From contig CAVVZI010000019.1 of assembly GCA_963752815.1 (NCBI GenBank), positions 124,001 to 188,000 on the forward strand: 64,000 nt of DNA, given 5' to 3'. Position 1 is the stretch's first letter; each line of letters begins with the position of its first letter. Origin of the DNA: Sva-07 sp963752815. Lineage in GTDB: Bacteria; Actinomycetota; Acidimicrobiia; Acidimicrobiales; Ilumatobacteraceae. This document shows, one piece after another, positions 1-9,735 of this stretch. The translations under genes and the position numbers were made by a program. The notes beneath the pieces were generated by a model that saw only the letters and a list, made by a program, of their open reading frames with translations, was not told the origin of the DNA and did not search any database.

Positions 1-241
1 GACCGGGCCGAGCTCGGCGCGGACGCGGGCGAATCCCGCGTCGACCGACGCCCAGTCGGCCACGTCGACGTCGGCGGCGATCGCCGTGCCGCCGGCGGCC
101 GTGATCTCCTCGGCGACCGCCTCTGCGGCCGCACGCGTTGCGGTCGAAGATCGCGACTCGATGCCCGTCGGCGGCGAACCGCTTGGCGACACCGAGACCG
201 ATGCCCGACGCGCCGCCGGTGACGACGGCGACGCGGCTCAC
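1..241 (-). CDS. SDR family oxidoreductase, 5' part, frameshifted and cut by the window edge
   Basis: NAD(P)-dependent short-chain dehydrogenase/reductase, N-terminal part only. The GTG start at 241 overlaps the stop of the upstream P450 gene (GTGA). The protein opens with a Rossmann strand and the cofactor motif TGGASGIG, then an alpha helix and a second strand ending in an acidic residue (FDRN), as in classical SDRs. Near 136 the frame breaks. After a one-base shift the text continues as typical SDR sequence (AEAVAEEITAAGG, then a DVDVADWASVD segment) to the window edge. It is the last visible gene of the leftward operon that starts at 6207. Substrate unknown; it probably oxidises a hydroxyacyl intermediate of that pathway. 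Confidence 0.75.
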   Translation of the reverse strand, partial: MSRVAVVTGGASGIGLGVAKRFAADGHRVAIFDRNACGRRGGRRGDHGRRRHGDRRRRRRGRLGVGRRGIRPRPRRARPG

Positions 242-1524
242 CGCGCGCTCTCGACGGGATCGAACTCGAGATGGACGGACGTGAGGCCGCGGAGGATCCA
301 CGTGGGCTCGTACTCGAAGCGACGCGCGTCCGCCGGACCATGGTGTTCCTCGGACAGGCGGATGTTGTGCATCCGATCGAGAATGCGCTCGAGGCTCACG
401 CGGCCCTCGACGCGGGCGAGCGGGCCGCCGGGGCACGAGTGGGCACCGCGTCCGAAGGCGATGTGGCCCTGCACGTTCTCGCGGTCGATGCGGAACTCGG
501 CCGGGCACTCGAAGCGCCGTGGATCGCGGTTGGCCGCACCGTTGAGCAGCATCACCGGCGTGCCCGCGGCGATGTCGACACCGCCGACCGTCGTCGACCG
601 GCGGGTGAGCCGGAAGTCGGTCTTCACCGGGCTCTCCATGCGCAACATCTCCTCGAGGAACGCAGGAATCTTCGAGCGGTCGGCGCGCAGTTCGTCCTGC
701 ATTTCGGGATGCTCGGCGAGGTACATCAGCGCGCCGGCGAGCAGGCGGGCCGTCGTCTCCTGGCCGGCCGCAAAGAGGAACGTGGCGGTGCGGACGACCG
801 ACGTGACCTCCGGGACCGTGTCGTCCGGATAGTTCGCCACCGCCAACCGGGTGAGGACGTCCTCGCGCGGCGCGGCGCGACGGTCGTCGATGTACGCCGC
901 GAACGTGTCGTCGAGCCACGACAGCGGGTTCTCGCCCGGAGTGCCGTCGGCGCCGGCACCGACCTCGCCGACGGTGCCCGTCAGCCCGAATCCCTCGCGG
1001 AACCGCTGGTGATCCTCCTCGGGAACGCCCAGCACGTCGGCCACGGCGAGCATCGCGAACGGCTGGGCGTAGGCGCTGATGAACTCGCAGCGACCATCGG
1101 CGACGAACTCGTCGAGCTGCCGGTCGGCGAGCCCCCACATGAACGCCTCGTTGTCCTGCAGCCGCCGTGGCGTGAGCAGCCGCATGATGAGCGAACGCTC
1201 GCGGGTGTGGTCCGGCGGGTCCATCGTGACCATGTGCTCGTGCATCGGCAGCGTCGTGCGGTATTCGGCCACGATGTCGGTGATGTCGTCACCCTCGAGC
1301 GGCACCGGGAACGTGGCATAGGGCCCGATCACCGAGTTGCACGACGAGAACGTGTCGGGATCGCGGTAGACCTCCGACGCCTCGTCGTAGCCGGTCACGG
1401 CGACGACGCCCAGGTGGGGGAGGTGCAACACCGGACACTCGGAACGGAGTTCGTCGAGATACGGGTAGGGGTCACCGACCAGCGAGGGGTCGGTGAAGTA
1501 GTCGATCGTCGTCCAGTCGCTCAT
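238..1524 (-). CDS. Cytochrome P450
   Basis: Soluble bacterial cytochrome P450 of about 428 residues, expected to hydroxylate a substrate using electrons from a ferredoxin/reductase pair not encoded nearby. Visible motifs are the I-helix AAGQETT (252-258), the K-helix ExxR pair (E292, R295) and the haem loop FGRGAHSCPGG (357-367) with the proximal thiolate at Cys364. The start at MSDWTT is preferred over an in-frame codon 19 residues upstream because it leaves a normal leader. A 70-base gap separates it from the thioesterase gene upstream, and its stop overlaps the SDR start. The company of acyl-CoA dehydrogenases and a CoA ligase suggests it oxidises an alicyclic or aliphatic acid; substrate not deducible. 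Confidence 0.93.
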   Translation of the reverse strand: MSDWTTIDYFTDPSLVGDPYPYLDELRSECPVLHLPHLGVVAVTGYDEASEVYRDPDTFSSCNSVIGPYATFPVPLEGDDITDIVAEYRTTLPMHEHMVTMDPPDHTRERSLIMRLLTPRRLQDNEAFMWGLADRQLDEFVADGRCEFISAYAQPFAMLAVADVLGVPEEDHQRFREGFGLTGTVGEVGAGADGTPGENPLSWLDDTFAAYIDDRRAAPREDVLTRLAVANYPDDTVPEVTSVVRTATFLFAAGQETTARLLAGALMYLAEHPEMQDELRADRSKIPAFLEEMLRMESPVKTDFRLTRRSTTVGGVDIAAGTPVMLLNGAANRDPRRFECPAEFRIDRENVQGHIAFGRGAHSCPGGPLARVEGRVSLERILDRMHNIRLSEEHHGPADARRFEYEPTWILRGLTSVHLEFDPVESAR

Positions 1525-1594
1525 TGCGTCCCTCTTCGGTGAAATTGCGTCGGTTTCGGATGCTGAGCAGTCGCACAGCATTGGTGGATGGAGG

Positions 1595-2419
1595 CTAGCC
1601 GCGCGTCCGCGCTGAGCGCGGCGTGCTGACCCGTGGCTCGACGACGAGCGTCGACGCCGATTGTCCGACCCGGCCGGCTTCGTCGAAGAGCTGGGTCGAC
1701 GCGATCCCGCCGCCCGCGGCGTCGACGACCGCGGCGGTGCCGATCCCGACCCAGCTACCGATCGGTGCCCGTGTCAGGTGCACGGTGAGGTCGGCGTTCA
1801 TGAACGACCACTCGGTGAACGGCAATCGGCGATGGACGGCCTCGGACGCGAAGTCGGCCGCGGCGGCGGCGTTCTCGGTGCCCTGGATCGGGGTGCCGGC
1901 GACGACGGGCACCGTCAACGCGATCCACTGGTGGGTGCGGCCGGGCGCATCGGTCGACCGGAGGTGCCTGGTGGCGACGGCGGTGCTGTGGAAGTTCTCC
2001 CAGCCGATCACGTCGGCGAGCGCGGGATCGGCGCCGATCAGCGACGGCGCCGGGACCGAAGCGAACGGGTCGGGGTTGGCCGTTGCCGCGGCCGGCAGGT
2101 CGAGGTCGGCCCGCAGGACGGTCACCGACTGGGCGGAGGCGACGATGCGCCCCGCCGCGGTCAGCGTCGCCCGCTGCCGCTGGACTCGTCGGCCGCCTTC
2201 GGACGGGCTGATGTCGAGCTGCAGGGGCGCGAACGGGACCGGTGCCAGCAACTCGACGGTGAGGCGGCCGAGCATCCGGTCGGTCGGGGTGAGCCGTCCG
2301 GCGAAGAGCGCGGCCACCGCGGCGCCGTGCAGGACGTCGCGGTTCCACGGGCCGACGGCGCCCGTCGTCGGGACGAAGGTGTGGTCGCCGTCGGGAAGGA
2401 ACAGCGCTTCGACGTTCAC
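1595..2419 (-). CDS. Acyl-CoA thioesterase family protein (double hotdog)
   Basis: A 274-residue protein resembling the TesB-like double-hotdog thioesterase family used in actinobacterial acyl-CoA catabolism. Visible family features are an early LHGAAVAALFA helix with the phrase GRLTVELLAPVPF, and a second hotdog half with FTEWSFMNADLTVHL followed by WVGIGTAAVVDAAGGG and a final STQLFDEAGRVG strand. The GTG start at 2419 overlaps the CoA-ligase stop (GTGA), showing translational coupling. It may release free acid from CoA or act as a hydratase-like hotdog; the sequence does not decide. Confidence 0.8.
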   Translation of the reverse strand: MNVEALFLPDGDHTFVPTTGAVGPWNRDVLHGAAVAALFAGRLTPTDRMLGRLTVELLAPVPFAPLQLDISPSEGGRRVQRQRATLTAAGRIVASAQSVTVLRADLDLPAAATANPDPFASVPAPSLIGADPALADVIGWENFHSTAVATRHLRSTDAPGRTHQWIALTVPVVAGTPIQGTENAAAAADFASEAVHRRLPFTEWSFMNADLTVHLTRAPIGSWVGIGTAAVVDAAGGGIASTQLFDEAGRVGQSASTLVVEPRVSTPRSARTRG

Positions 2420-3911
2420 GAATCGCGTTCGGCGACGAGGGCGCCGCGGTTGACCTTCGTGGCCGCACTGCGGGGGATGACGTCGACGATCTCGACGGTC
2501 TTGGGCACCTTGTAGGCGGCGAGGCGCGACTTGGCGAACGTCACCACATCGTCGAACGTCGGCGGCGCCGACAGGTCCTTCGGCTCGATGATCGCATGGA
2601 CCCGCTGGCCCCACTCCGGATCGCGCAGCCCGATCACGACGACGTCGGCGACTGCCGGATGATCGATCAGGGCGGCTTCGACCTCGGCCGGGAACACGTT
2701 GGCTCCGCCGCTCAGGATCAGGTCGACGCGCCGATCGGCCAGGTACAGGTAGCCGTCGGCGTCGACGTGGCCCATGTCGCCGACCGTGGCCAGCCCGTCG
2801 GTGGTCACGTCGAGCGCTCCGGCGCCGAGGTAGGTCGACCCGCCGTACGCCGGCGCCTGCATGTAGATGTCGCCGATCTCGCCCGGCGGCAGCGTTTCGC
2901 CGTCGGGGCCGAGGATGCTGACCTCGGTGCCGCGCATCGGCAGCCCGACGCTGCCACGGTGATCGAGCCACTGGTCGCCGCGCAGCGCCGTGATCCCGAG
3001 TGCCTCGGTCATGCCGTAGGCCATCAGGATCCGTTCGGCGCCGATCAGTTCGATCCACCGCTCGACGAGGCTCGGGGGCATCGACGCCGCGCCCTGCAGG
3101 ATCCATTCGATGCTCGACAGGTCGCGCTCGTCGATGTCGGGCAGGTCGGAGATCCGCTTCAACATCGTCGGCGTCGCGGTGAACGTGGAGACGCGATGAC
3201 GCTCGATGACGTCGACGATCAGCGCCGCGTCGAACTTCTGCATGATCACCAGGTGGTCGCCGCCGAGCATGTTGTTCAGCGTGGTGAACCCGGTCGAGTG
3301 GTACATCGGCGCCACGACGAGGATCGTCTGCGGCGTCGGCACCGGGCCCCACATCGCGATCATCGGCGTGCTGAACACGTCGTGGTACACGGCGGGCCGG
3401 TTGATCACGATGACCTTCGGCATCCCCGTGGATCCGCTGCTGCAGATGCCCATCAACGACGGCGACACGACGTCAGGCAGATCGGCGGAGTCAGATCGTG
3501 GCCGTCGGCCAGCCGCTCGTCGATCCACCGGTCGATCGACTCGATGTCCGACTCGTCGAGATACACCGCGGCGTCGACCGTTTCGCGCAGCCGGGCGCGC
3601 TCCCAGTCGGGGAGGTCCCAGCGCACGGGCACCGGGATCGCTCCGAGCTTCCAGGCGGCGACCGACGCGAGCACGAGGGGCAACGAGTTCGGCATGGCGA
3701 TGCCGACCCGGTCACCGAACCCGACGCCCTGCTCGCGCAGGGACAGCGCCAGCGCATCGGACCGACGGTCGAGTTCGTGCCACGTGAGCGACGTCTCGGC
3801 GCCGTCGGGGGCGACGTGGCGGACGACCACGGCGTCGGGGTCGCTCGCGGCGAACGCCCGCACCCGCGCCGGATAGCTGTCGGGCTCGGTGCTCGCGGTC
3901 TCGGTGCTCAT
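2416..3911 (-). CDS. Acyl-CoA ligase (AMP-binding), one frameshift
   Basis: ATP-dependent acyl-CoA synthetase of about 498 residues that activates a carboxylic acid for the downstream dehydrogenases. The P-loop-like motif CSSGSTGMPK is followed by APMYHST, AYGMTEALG (adenylate-binding), TVGDMGHVDADGYLYL and the C-terminal catalytic lysine region ATKVNRG. The ATG at 3911 overlaps the stop of the acyl-CoA dehydrogenase gene (ATGA). The frame breaks near 3475, between the N-terminal part (ending LTPPI) and the part resuming at PDVVSPSLMG. One base is missing or extra, and no residues of the family core seem lost. The break lies just before the P-loop, so an unrepaired gene would be inactive. Confidence 0.88.
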
Positions 3912-5104
3912 CGGGGCAGCCCGAGGACCCGTTCGGCGACGATGTTGCGTTGGATCTCCGAGGTCCCGCCGGCGATCGTCATCGAGAACGACCGGACGTA
4001 GCGGCTGAACCAGCCCTCGTTGAACACGTCGAACATCCACGGGTCGTCCGGCGCGCTCCGCCGGTCACGATCGAGTACGAGGTCCGGGCCGAGCGCTTCG
4101 AGGGCGTGGAGCGAGGCGCTCTGGGCGGTCTCGGAACCCAGCAGCTTGAGGATCGACTGTTGGGCCGACTCCTTGCCCCTGGCCGACGCGGCGACGGTCC
4201 GATAGCCGAGCAGGCGGAGCGCCATCGTGTCGATCAACAACTTGCCGTACCAGTCCTGGGTGTGCGGATCGTCGGCGAGCGGCGTGCCGCGAACCTCGTC
4301 GCGGAAGTTCTTGACCACCTCGTCGAGCCGTTCGTACTGGCTCAGCCAGAGCATCGCCCGCTCCTCGCCGAGCGCGCCGGTGGCGACGCGCCAGCCCTGG
4401 TTCACCTCGCCGACGACGTTGTCGACCGGGACCCGCACGTCGTCGAGGAACACCTCGTTGAAGTCGAGGTCCTCCGGGCCCGTGATCGAGCCGAACGGTC
4501 GGGCGGTGACGCCGGGGGAGTCGGTGGGGATGATCAGGGCGCTGAGGCCCTTGTGCTTCGGTGCGGTGGGATCGGTGCGGACGAACGTGAAGACGAAGTC
4601 GGCGTCGTGGGCACCCGACGTCCAGACCTTCTGACCGTTGACGACGAACTCGTTGCCGTCGCGCTCGGCGCGGGTGCTGAGGCCGGCGAGGTCGCTGCCG
4701 GCGTTCGGCTCGCTCATCCCGAGGGCCGCGGTGATGTCGGCGCGCAGGAGCGGCACCGCCCAGCGCTGCTTCTGTTCGGGTGAGCCGAACATCAGGATCG
4801 ACGGACCGATGATGCCGAGACCCTGCGGGTTGAAGCTGTGGTACACGCGGCGATGGGTGAGTTCGTCCTGGATGACGAACTGTTCGAGCAGCGGGGCGTT
4901 GCGCCCACCGAACTCCGGCGGCTGCCCGGGGAGGAGCCATCCGGCGTCGAACATCGCCGCCTGCAGGGTGCGCGCCCACGGAGGCACGTCGGCGGACGAG
5001 TGCGAACGCGGCTGTGTGTCGGCGGGCGCCGGGAGATGTTCGTCGAGCCAGGCGGAGAACTCGGCGCGGACGGCCTCGACCTCGGGTGGGAAGGTGAGCT
5101 TCAT
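3908..5104 (-). CDS. Acyl-CoA dehydrogenase
   Basis: FAD-dependent acyl-CoA dehydrogenase of 398 residues, intact. It introduces a C2-C3 double bond into an acyl-CoA. Recognisable blocks are GPSILMFGSPEQKQRW, the FAD/substrate motif LGMSEPNAGSDLAGLSTRAE, QKVWTSGAHDADF, GEERAMLW and the C-terminal AGGTSEIQRNIVAERVLGLPR block. The start ATG at 5104 overlaps the stop of the next dehydrogenase (ATGA). Two adjacent ACAD genes of different type suggest a heteromeric FadE pair, as in actinobacterial steroid side-chain dehydrogenases; that pairing is inferred. Confidence 0.93.
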   Translation of the reverse strand: MKLTFPPEVEAVRAEFSAWLDEHLPAPADTQPRSHSSADVPPWARTLQAAMFDAGWLLPGQPPEFGGRNAPLLEQFVIQDELTHRRVYHSFNPQGLGIIGPSILMFGSPEQKQRWAVPLLRADITAALGMSEPNAGSDLAGLSTRAERDGNEFVVNGQKVWTSGAHDADFVFTFVRTDPTAPKHKGLSALIIPTDSPGVTARPFGSITGPEDLDFNEVFLDDVRVPVDNVVGEVNQGWRVATGALGEERAMLWLSQYERLDEVVKNFRDEVRGTPLADDPHTQDWYGKLLIDTMALRLLGYRTVAASARGKESAQQSILKLLGSETAQSASLHALEALGPDLVLDRDRRSAPDDPWMFDVFNEGWFSRYVRSFSMTIAGGTSEIQRNIVAERVLGLPR

Positions 5105-6207
5105 GATGCGAGTGCCTCCTGGCCGAGACGGCGACGGTGCTCGACCGCGCTGCCGAACATGACTTCTCCGAGCTTGGCCCGCCGGACGCTGATCTGGAGA
5201 TCGTTCTCCCAGGTGAAGCCGATCCCGCCGAACAACTGGATGCCGTTGCCGATCGCCACCTGCTGGCAGTCGCCGGCGGCCGCCTTGGCCATCGACACCG
5301 CCGTGCGCCATGCGGGATCGCCCTCGGCGAGGACGAGGGCGGCGTACTGGCACACCGCCCGGGCCCGCTCGACGGCGACGTACATGTCGACCGCCTTGTG
5401 CTTGACGGCCTGGAACGATCCGATCGGTACACCGAACTGGTGCCGTTCCTTCACGTAGGCGACGGTCATGTCGAGGATGCGCTGGCAGGCGCCGACCGTC
5501 GGGATCGCCCAGCCGAGCGTGGCCTCGGCAACCGTGCGCTCCACCCCGCCGGCCACGTCGACCGCGGCGAGACGCCGGTCGGCGGCGACCACCACGTCGT
5601 GCAGCGTCACGTCGGCGATGTGGGCGACGTAGTCGAACGTGGGCGTGCGCTCGGCGGTCAGCCCGGCGATCGTCCTCTCGACGACGAACACGGCCGGTGC
5701 ACCGTCGCCGTTCTCGTCCATGACGGTCGCGACGACCGCGATCTCGTCGGCTCGATCGCCGTCGACGACGTGGCGGACCGACCCGTTCAGGCGCCACCCG
5801 CCGTCTGTGGCCTCCGCGGTGACGGTGTCGGCACCGAGCGCGAGGGCACCGGTGATCGATCCTGCAGCAACGCCTTCCAGCCACCGCGCCTGTTGCGCGG
5901 CGTCGCCGCAGTGGGCGATCGCCGGCGCGAACTGAGTGGTCGTGGCGACGAACGGCGAGGGATCGGTCGCCCGCCCGAGCTCCTCGAGCAGGATCGCGAG
6001 CTCCATCCAACCCATGCCGAGACCACCGTGGTCCTCGGCGATCGCCAGGGCGGGCCAGTACAGCTCGACCATCGTCGCCCACCATCCCGCGGGGTCGATG
6101 CCGTCGTCGATCACCGAGCGGACGAACGACGGCGAGCACTCCTTGTCGACGATGCCGCGTACCGTGTCCTGCAGCTCGCGCTGGTCGTCATCGAGTTCGA
6201 AATCCAT
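5101..6207 (-). CDS. Acyl-CoA dehydrogenase (short, probable partner subunit)
   Basis: Acyl-CoA dehydrogenase of 368 residues, first gene of the leftward operon. It begins MDFELDDDQRELQDTVRG, has the LEELGRATDPSPF block, a weakly conserved middle domain, then VKERHQFGVPIGSFQAVKHKAVDMYV and QLFGGIGFTWENDLQISVRRAK near the C terminus. The usual SEPxxGSD FAD signature of the middle domain is replaced by GALALGADTV. This is typical of the non-catalytic or divergent half of heteromeric FadE pairs. It sits 4 bases upstream-coupled to the full-length ACAD. The promoter must lie in 6208-6368, shared with the divergent aldehyde dehydrogenase operon. Confidence 0.9.
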   Translation of the reverse strand: MDFELDDDQRELQDTVRGIVDKECSPSFVRSVIDDGIDPAGWWATMVELYWPALAIAEDHGGLGMGWMELAILLEELGRATDPSPFVATTTQFAPAIAHCGDAAQQARWLEGVAAGSITGALALGADTVTAEATDGGWRLNGSVRHVVDGDRADEIAVVATVMDENGDGAPAVFVVERTIAGLTAERTPTFDYVAHIADVTLHDVVVAADRRLAAVDVAGGVERTVAEATLGWAIPTVGACQRILDMTVAYVKERHQFGVPIGSFQAVKHKAVDMYVAVERARAVCQYAALVLAEGDPAWRTAVSMAKAAAGDCQQVAIGNGIQLFGGIGFTWENDLQISVRRAKLGEVMFGSAVEHRRRLGQEALAS

Positions 6208-6278
6208 GCGGGCTCCATCCGTCTCACGGTGTGGGTCGAGTGGGGTTCGAGTAGGTGGAAATCTCGTTGCACCCCGAT

Positions 6279-6344
6279 GAGAATGATAATTTCACTGCGA
6301 CGGGAAACCTACGCGAAGATGTGGTCGACGCCGACATCGGCGCC
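6279..6344 (+). promoter_or_regulatory. Operator/promoter block A, repeated upstream of the CoA-transferase gene
   Basis: The divergent intergenic region carries GAGAATGATAATTTC at 6279-6293, an imperfect dyad (GAGA...TTTC). About 50 bases then follow that recur with few changes at 12891-12955: GACG, AAC, TACGCGA and GATGT keep their order and near-exact spacing. Related 15-base cores occur upstream of the Rieske gene and both binding-protein genes. I read it as a shared TetR-type operator at or next to the promoter. No convincing -35/-10 pair at normal spacing was found. Confidence 0.5.
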
Positions 6345-6368
6345 GTTTCGAGAGAGGGACGAACACCT

Positions 6369-7836
6369 ATGGGGCTCTGGCACGAACCGAACCTGTTGAT
6401 CGACGGCGAACTCGTCGCCGCGGAGGGCGGCGCCACGTTCGCGTCGGTCAATCCGGCGACCGAGGAGGTCATCGCCGAAGCCGCCGACGCATCGGTGGCC
6501 GATGTGGAGCGGGCCATCGCCGCGGCCCGCCGCGCCTTCGACGAGACGACTTGGTCGACCGATGCCAAGTTCCGCGCCACCTGCCTGCGCCAGCTCGCCG
6601 CCGCGATGCGCGACAACCTCGAGGACCTGCGCACGCTCACCATCGCCGAAGTCGGCGTGCCGATCGGCATGACGTCCGGCGCGGCACTCGAGGGCCCCAT
6701 CGAGATCCTCGACTACTACGCCGACCTGGCCGAGAAGTACGAGGCGACCACCGATCTCGGCCTCATGGAGGCGTACGGCGGCCAGCACCGCCGGTGGATC
6801 GAGCGCGAGCCCTACGGCGTGGTCAGCGCCATCTCGGCGTACAACTACCCGACCCAGCTCAACCTGGCCAAGCTCGCCCCGGCGCTCGCGGCCGGCTGCA
6901 CGGTCGTGCTGAAGGGCGCCCCCGACACGCCGCTGATCACCCTCGCCCTCGGCAAGCTGATCGCCGAGAACACCGACATCCCGGCCGGCGTCGTCAGCGT
7001 GCTCACGTCGAGCAAGGTCGAGACCGGTGTGGTGATGACCACCGATCCGAACGTCGACATGATCACCTTCACGGGGTCGACCGCGGTCGGCAAGGCGATC
7101 ACGACCGCCGCCAGCGACACCCTGAAGAAGACGTTCCTCGAACTCGGCGGGAAGTCGGCGTGCCTCGTGCTCGACGACGAGTCGGTCGACTTCGGCGTGA
7201 TGATGGCCGCGATGGCCACGTGTTCGCACGCCGGTCAGGGCTGCGCGATCCTCTCGCGTCTCGCCGTTCCCCGTGACAAGTTCGACGGTGCGGTCGAGAT
7301 GGCCAAGGGGATGATGGAAGGCCTCAACGTCGGCGACCCGAGCGACCCGAGCAACTACCTCGGACCGCTCATCAACGCCAAGCAGCGCGAGAAGGTCCAG
7401 GGCAATGGTCGATCGCGCGGTCGCCGACGGAGCCACGGTCGTCACCGGCGGCACCGCCACCGACCACGAGAAGGGCTTCTTCTTCAAGCCGACGCTGATC
7501 ATCGGCGCCGACGAGAACAGCGAGATCGCCCAGGACGAGGTGTTCGGCCCGGTGCTCGTGATGTTCCCGCACGACGGTGACGACGATGCGGTGCGCTTCG
7601 CCAACAACTCCAAGTACGGGTTGTCCGGCGCCGTGATGGCCGCCGATCGCGAACGTGCGCTCGCCGCCGCCCGTCGAGTGCGCACGGGCACGATGAGCGT
7701 CAACGGCGGGATGTGGCACGCTCCCGACGCCCCGTTCGGCGGCTACAAGCAGTCGGGGATCGGCCGCGAGAACGCGGTCGCCGGGCTCGAGGAGTTCATG
7801 CAGACCAAGGTGTTCGCCGAGCCGCAGGCCGGCTGA
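6369..7836 (+). CDS. NAD-dependent aldehyde dehydrogenase, one frameshift
   Basis: Aldehyde dehydrogenase superfamily member of about 488 residues that oxidises an aldehyde to the acid. It shows SAISAYNYPTQLNLAKLAPALAAG, the NAD motif FTGSTAVGKAI, the general-base glutamate in FLELGGKSAC, and the nucleophilic cysteine in SHAGQGCAILSR. FGPVLVMFP and the C-terminal NGGMWHAPDAPFGGYKQSGIGRE follow. An extra base near 7404 shifts the frame between REKVQ and MVDRAVADGATV; both sides are normal ALDH sequence. ATG 6369 is chosen for the preceding GAGGGAC ribosome-binding site. It starts the rightward operon; the aldehyde could come from the P450 or alcohol oxidation. Confidence 0.88.
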
Positions 7837-7852
7837 CGCGGCGGACCGGCGC

Positions 7853-8659
7853 GTGAAATCCAGCGAGTCGCTGCCCGTCGGCAACACGTTCCTCGGCGAC
7901 CACGCGGGCACGGTCCGCGACCTCGGTCTGGCCACCGACGTCGACGGCGACGACGCGTTGATCGGCACGGCGGTGACCGTGCCCGAGTTCTACGTCCCGG
8001 GCACCGACGTCGTCCGTCCGTCGGTCCTCGTGACGTTCGCCGACATCGTCGCCGGCAAGTTCGCCAACGCCAAGCTCGCACCGTCGATCTGCGTCACGCT
8101 CGACCTCGACCTGCATCTCGTGCGCACCCCAGCCGGGCAGGGATTCCGACCGGGCGACGAGATCCGCTGCCGCTCGGCAGTGGTGCGCGCCGGCCGGCGC
8201 ATCGTCGTGATGGGCTTCGAGATCATGTCCGGCACCGGTGAAATGGTGGCGTTCGGGCATGCCGGATTCATGGCGTCGCCGAACCCGGAACACGTCGCGC
8301 CCGACGGCTTCGGTCTCGTGTCGGCCGACTCCGGGCGGTGGCGCCTGACCGTGCCCTTCGCCGAGCGTGCCGGCATCCGGCGACTCGACGACGGTCGGGT
8401 CGAGCTGCCGTTCGTGCTCGACAACATCAACGCGTCCGGAGGTCTGCAGGGCGGCGTGCTGGCGTTGTGTGCCGAAGAGGCGGTGCTCGCCGCGCGGCCC
8501 GGCGCCGAACTGAGCTCGATGTCGTTGCGGTACCTCCGCGGTTTCCGCCGCACCTCGGCGTTCGCCGTGGCCGACCTCCACGGTGATGTCGCCCGGGTCG
8601 AACTCGTCAACGAGTCCGGCGAACTCGGTGCCGTCGCCGTCGTCTCGTTGCGCTCGTGA
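7853..8659 (+). CDS. Hotdog-fold thioesterase-like protein
   Basis: A 268-residue protein with two hotdog-like halves. The first has FADIVAGKFANAKLAPSICVTLDLDLHL, typical of PaaI-like thioesterases of acyl-CoA pathways. The second has NINASGGLQGGVLALCAEEAVLA, where a helix packs against the sheet as in acyl-CoA thioesterases. GTG start 16 bases after the aldehyde dehydrogenase stop. Its stop overlaps the start of the kinase gene (GTGA). Likely cleaves or binds an acyl-CoA made by the operon; whether it is catalytic cannot be told. Confidence 0.75.
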   Translation: MKSSESLPVGNTFLGDHAGTVRDLGLATDVDGDDALIGTAVTVPEFYVPGTDVVRPSVLVTFADIVAGKFANAKLAPSICVTLDLDLHLVRTPAGQGFRPGDEIRCRSAVVRAGRRIVVMGFEIMSGTGEMVAFGHAGFMASPNPEHVAPDGFGLVSADSGRWRLTVPFAERAGIRRLDDGRVELPFVLDNINASGGLQGGVLALCAEEAVLAARPGAELSSMSLRYLRGFRRTSAFAVADLHGDVARVELVNESGELGAVAVVSLRS

Positions 8660-9735
8660 CCGGCGAACCGCTGTCAGGCTCTGACGGCGCGTGGTCGCCG
8701 GTCGCCGACGGACCCGAGGAGTTCACTGCGGCCTGGTTGTCGCGTGCCCTCGGCCGGAATGTGTCGGCAGTCGCGGCCGAGCGGATCGGGACCGGCCAGA
8801 CCGGTGCCACGTACCGACTCTCGTTCGACTCCGCCGAGGGTCCGCGCACGTTGATCGCCAAGGTCGCGGCGGGCGATGCGACCGAGCGCCGACGCGTGCG
8901 CAACGGCTATCGCAGCGAGGTCGGGTTCTACCGCGACATCGCGTCGACGGTCGACGTCGCGACCCCGCGGTGCTGGTACGGGGCGATCACCGACGATTCG
9001 CTGGCGTTCACCCTGCTCCTCGACGATCTGTCGCCGCGCGTCGCGGGTGTGCAAGCGGTGGGGTGCACGATCGCGCAGGCCCGCCTTGCCGTAGCGAATC
9101 TCGCTGCGCTCCATGCCGGCCGGTGGAACGACGAGTCGATCTTCGATTTGTCGTTCATTGCGCGCCCGACGCCGGCCGGTGCGGAGTTCCTCGGATCGGC
9201 GGTCGCCGCGGCGACCGACACGTTCGTCGAGCGATTCGCCGCCGACCTCGATGAGGCCGACGTCGCGACGCTCGGTTCCGCTGCCGCGCTCATCGCGCAA
9301 TGGCACCCGGCCCGTCCGGAGCCGTTCACGGTGCTGCACGGCGACTACCGGCTCGACAACCTGATGTTCGACCCGGGCGGCGCCGACGTGGTCGCCGTCG
9401 ACTGGCAGACGCTCGCGGTCGGGCCGCCGGCCCGGGATCTCGCCTACTTCCTCGGCACCAGCCTGACGATCGGCGACCGGCGGGCGGCCGAGCGCGAACT
9501 CGTCGCCGAGTACCACGCCGCGTTGGTCGATCGAGGCGTGACGGGCTACGCGGTCGACCAGTGCTTCGACGACTATCGGCTGGGGCAGCTGCAGGGTCCG
9601 ATGATCACCACGATGGGATGTGCCTACGCCACGGGTGAACGATCGGCCGCCGCCGACGCGATGTTCCTCGCCATGGCCACTCGGTCGTGCGCGGCGATCC
9701 GCGACCTCGACACGCTCGCCGAGGTCGCACGATGA
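8656..9735 (+). CDS. APH/ecdysteroid-kinase-like phosphotransferase
   Basis: A 359-residue kinase-like protein of the aminoglycoside phosphotransferase superfamily. It has a glycine-rich loop GTGQTG (45-50), an ATP-binding lysine in LIAKV (69), the hinge LLLDDLSPRV, the catalytic loop HGDYRLDN (228-235) and the magnesium-binding VDW (248-250), so all catalytic residues are present. It is embedded by 4-base overlaps between a thioesterase-like gene and a DUF427-thioesterase fusion. An antibiotic-resistance role is therefore unlikely. Family members next to acyl-CoA dehydrogenases (ACAD10/11 fusions, LvaA of levulinate catabolism) phosphorylate 4-hydroxyacyl-CoAs so that the hydroxyl can leave; by analogy this may do the same. 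Confidence 0.85.
   Translation: MTGEPLSGSDGAWSPVADGPEEFTAAWLSRALGRNVSAVAAERIGTGQTGATYRLSFDSAEGPRTLIAKVAAGDATERRRVRNGYRSEVGFYRDIASTVDVATPRCWYGAITDDSLAFTLLLDDLSPRVAGVQAVGCTIAQARLAVANLAALHAGRWNDESIFDLSFIARPTPAGAEFLGSAVAAATDTFVERFAADLDEADVATLGSAAALIAQWHPARPEPFTVLHGDYRLDNLMFDPGGADVVAVDWQTLAVGPPARDLAYFLGTSLTIGDRRAAERELVAEYHAALVDRGVTGYAVDQCFDDYRLGQLQGPMITTMGCAYATGERSAAADAMFLAMATRSCAAIRDLDTLAEVAR

Noticed and set aside
271..1542. Long plus-strand open frame opposite the P450 gene
   Set aside because: No family features; the minus strand carries the full P450 motifs. Such antisense frames arise from the G/C bias at third positions.
3450..3500. Programmed ribosomal frameshift in the CoA ligase and similar genes
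   Set aside because: No slippery heptamer or common signal is seen, and the breaks are at different places in many unrelated genes.
8656..9735. Aminoglycoside resistance kinase
   Set aside because: The fold matches, but the gene is translationally coupled into an acyl-CoA operon; no resistance context.
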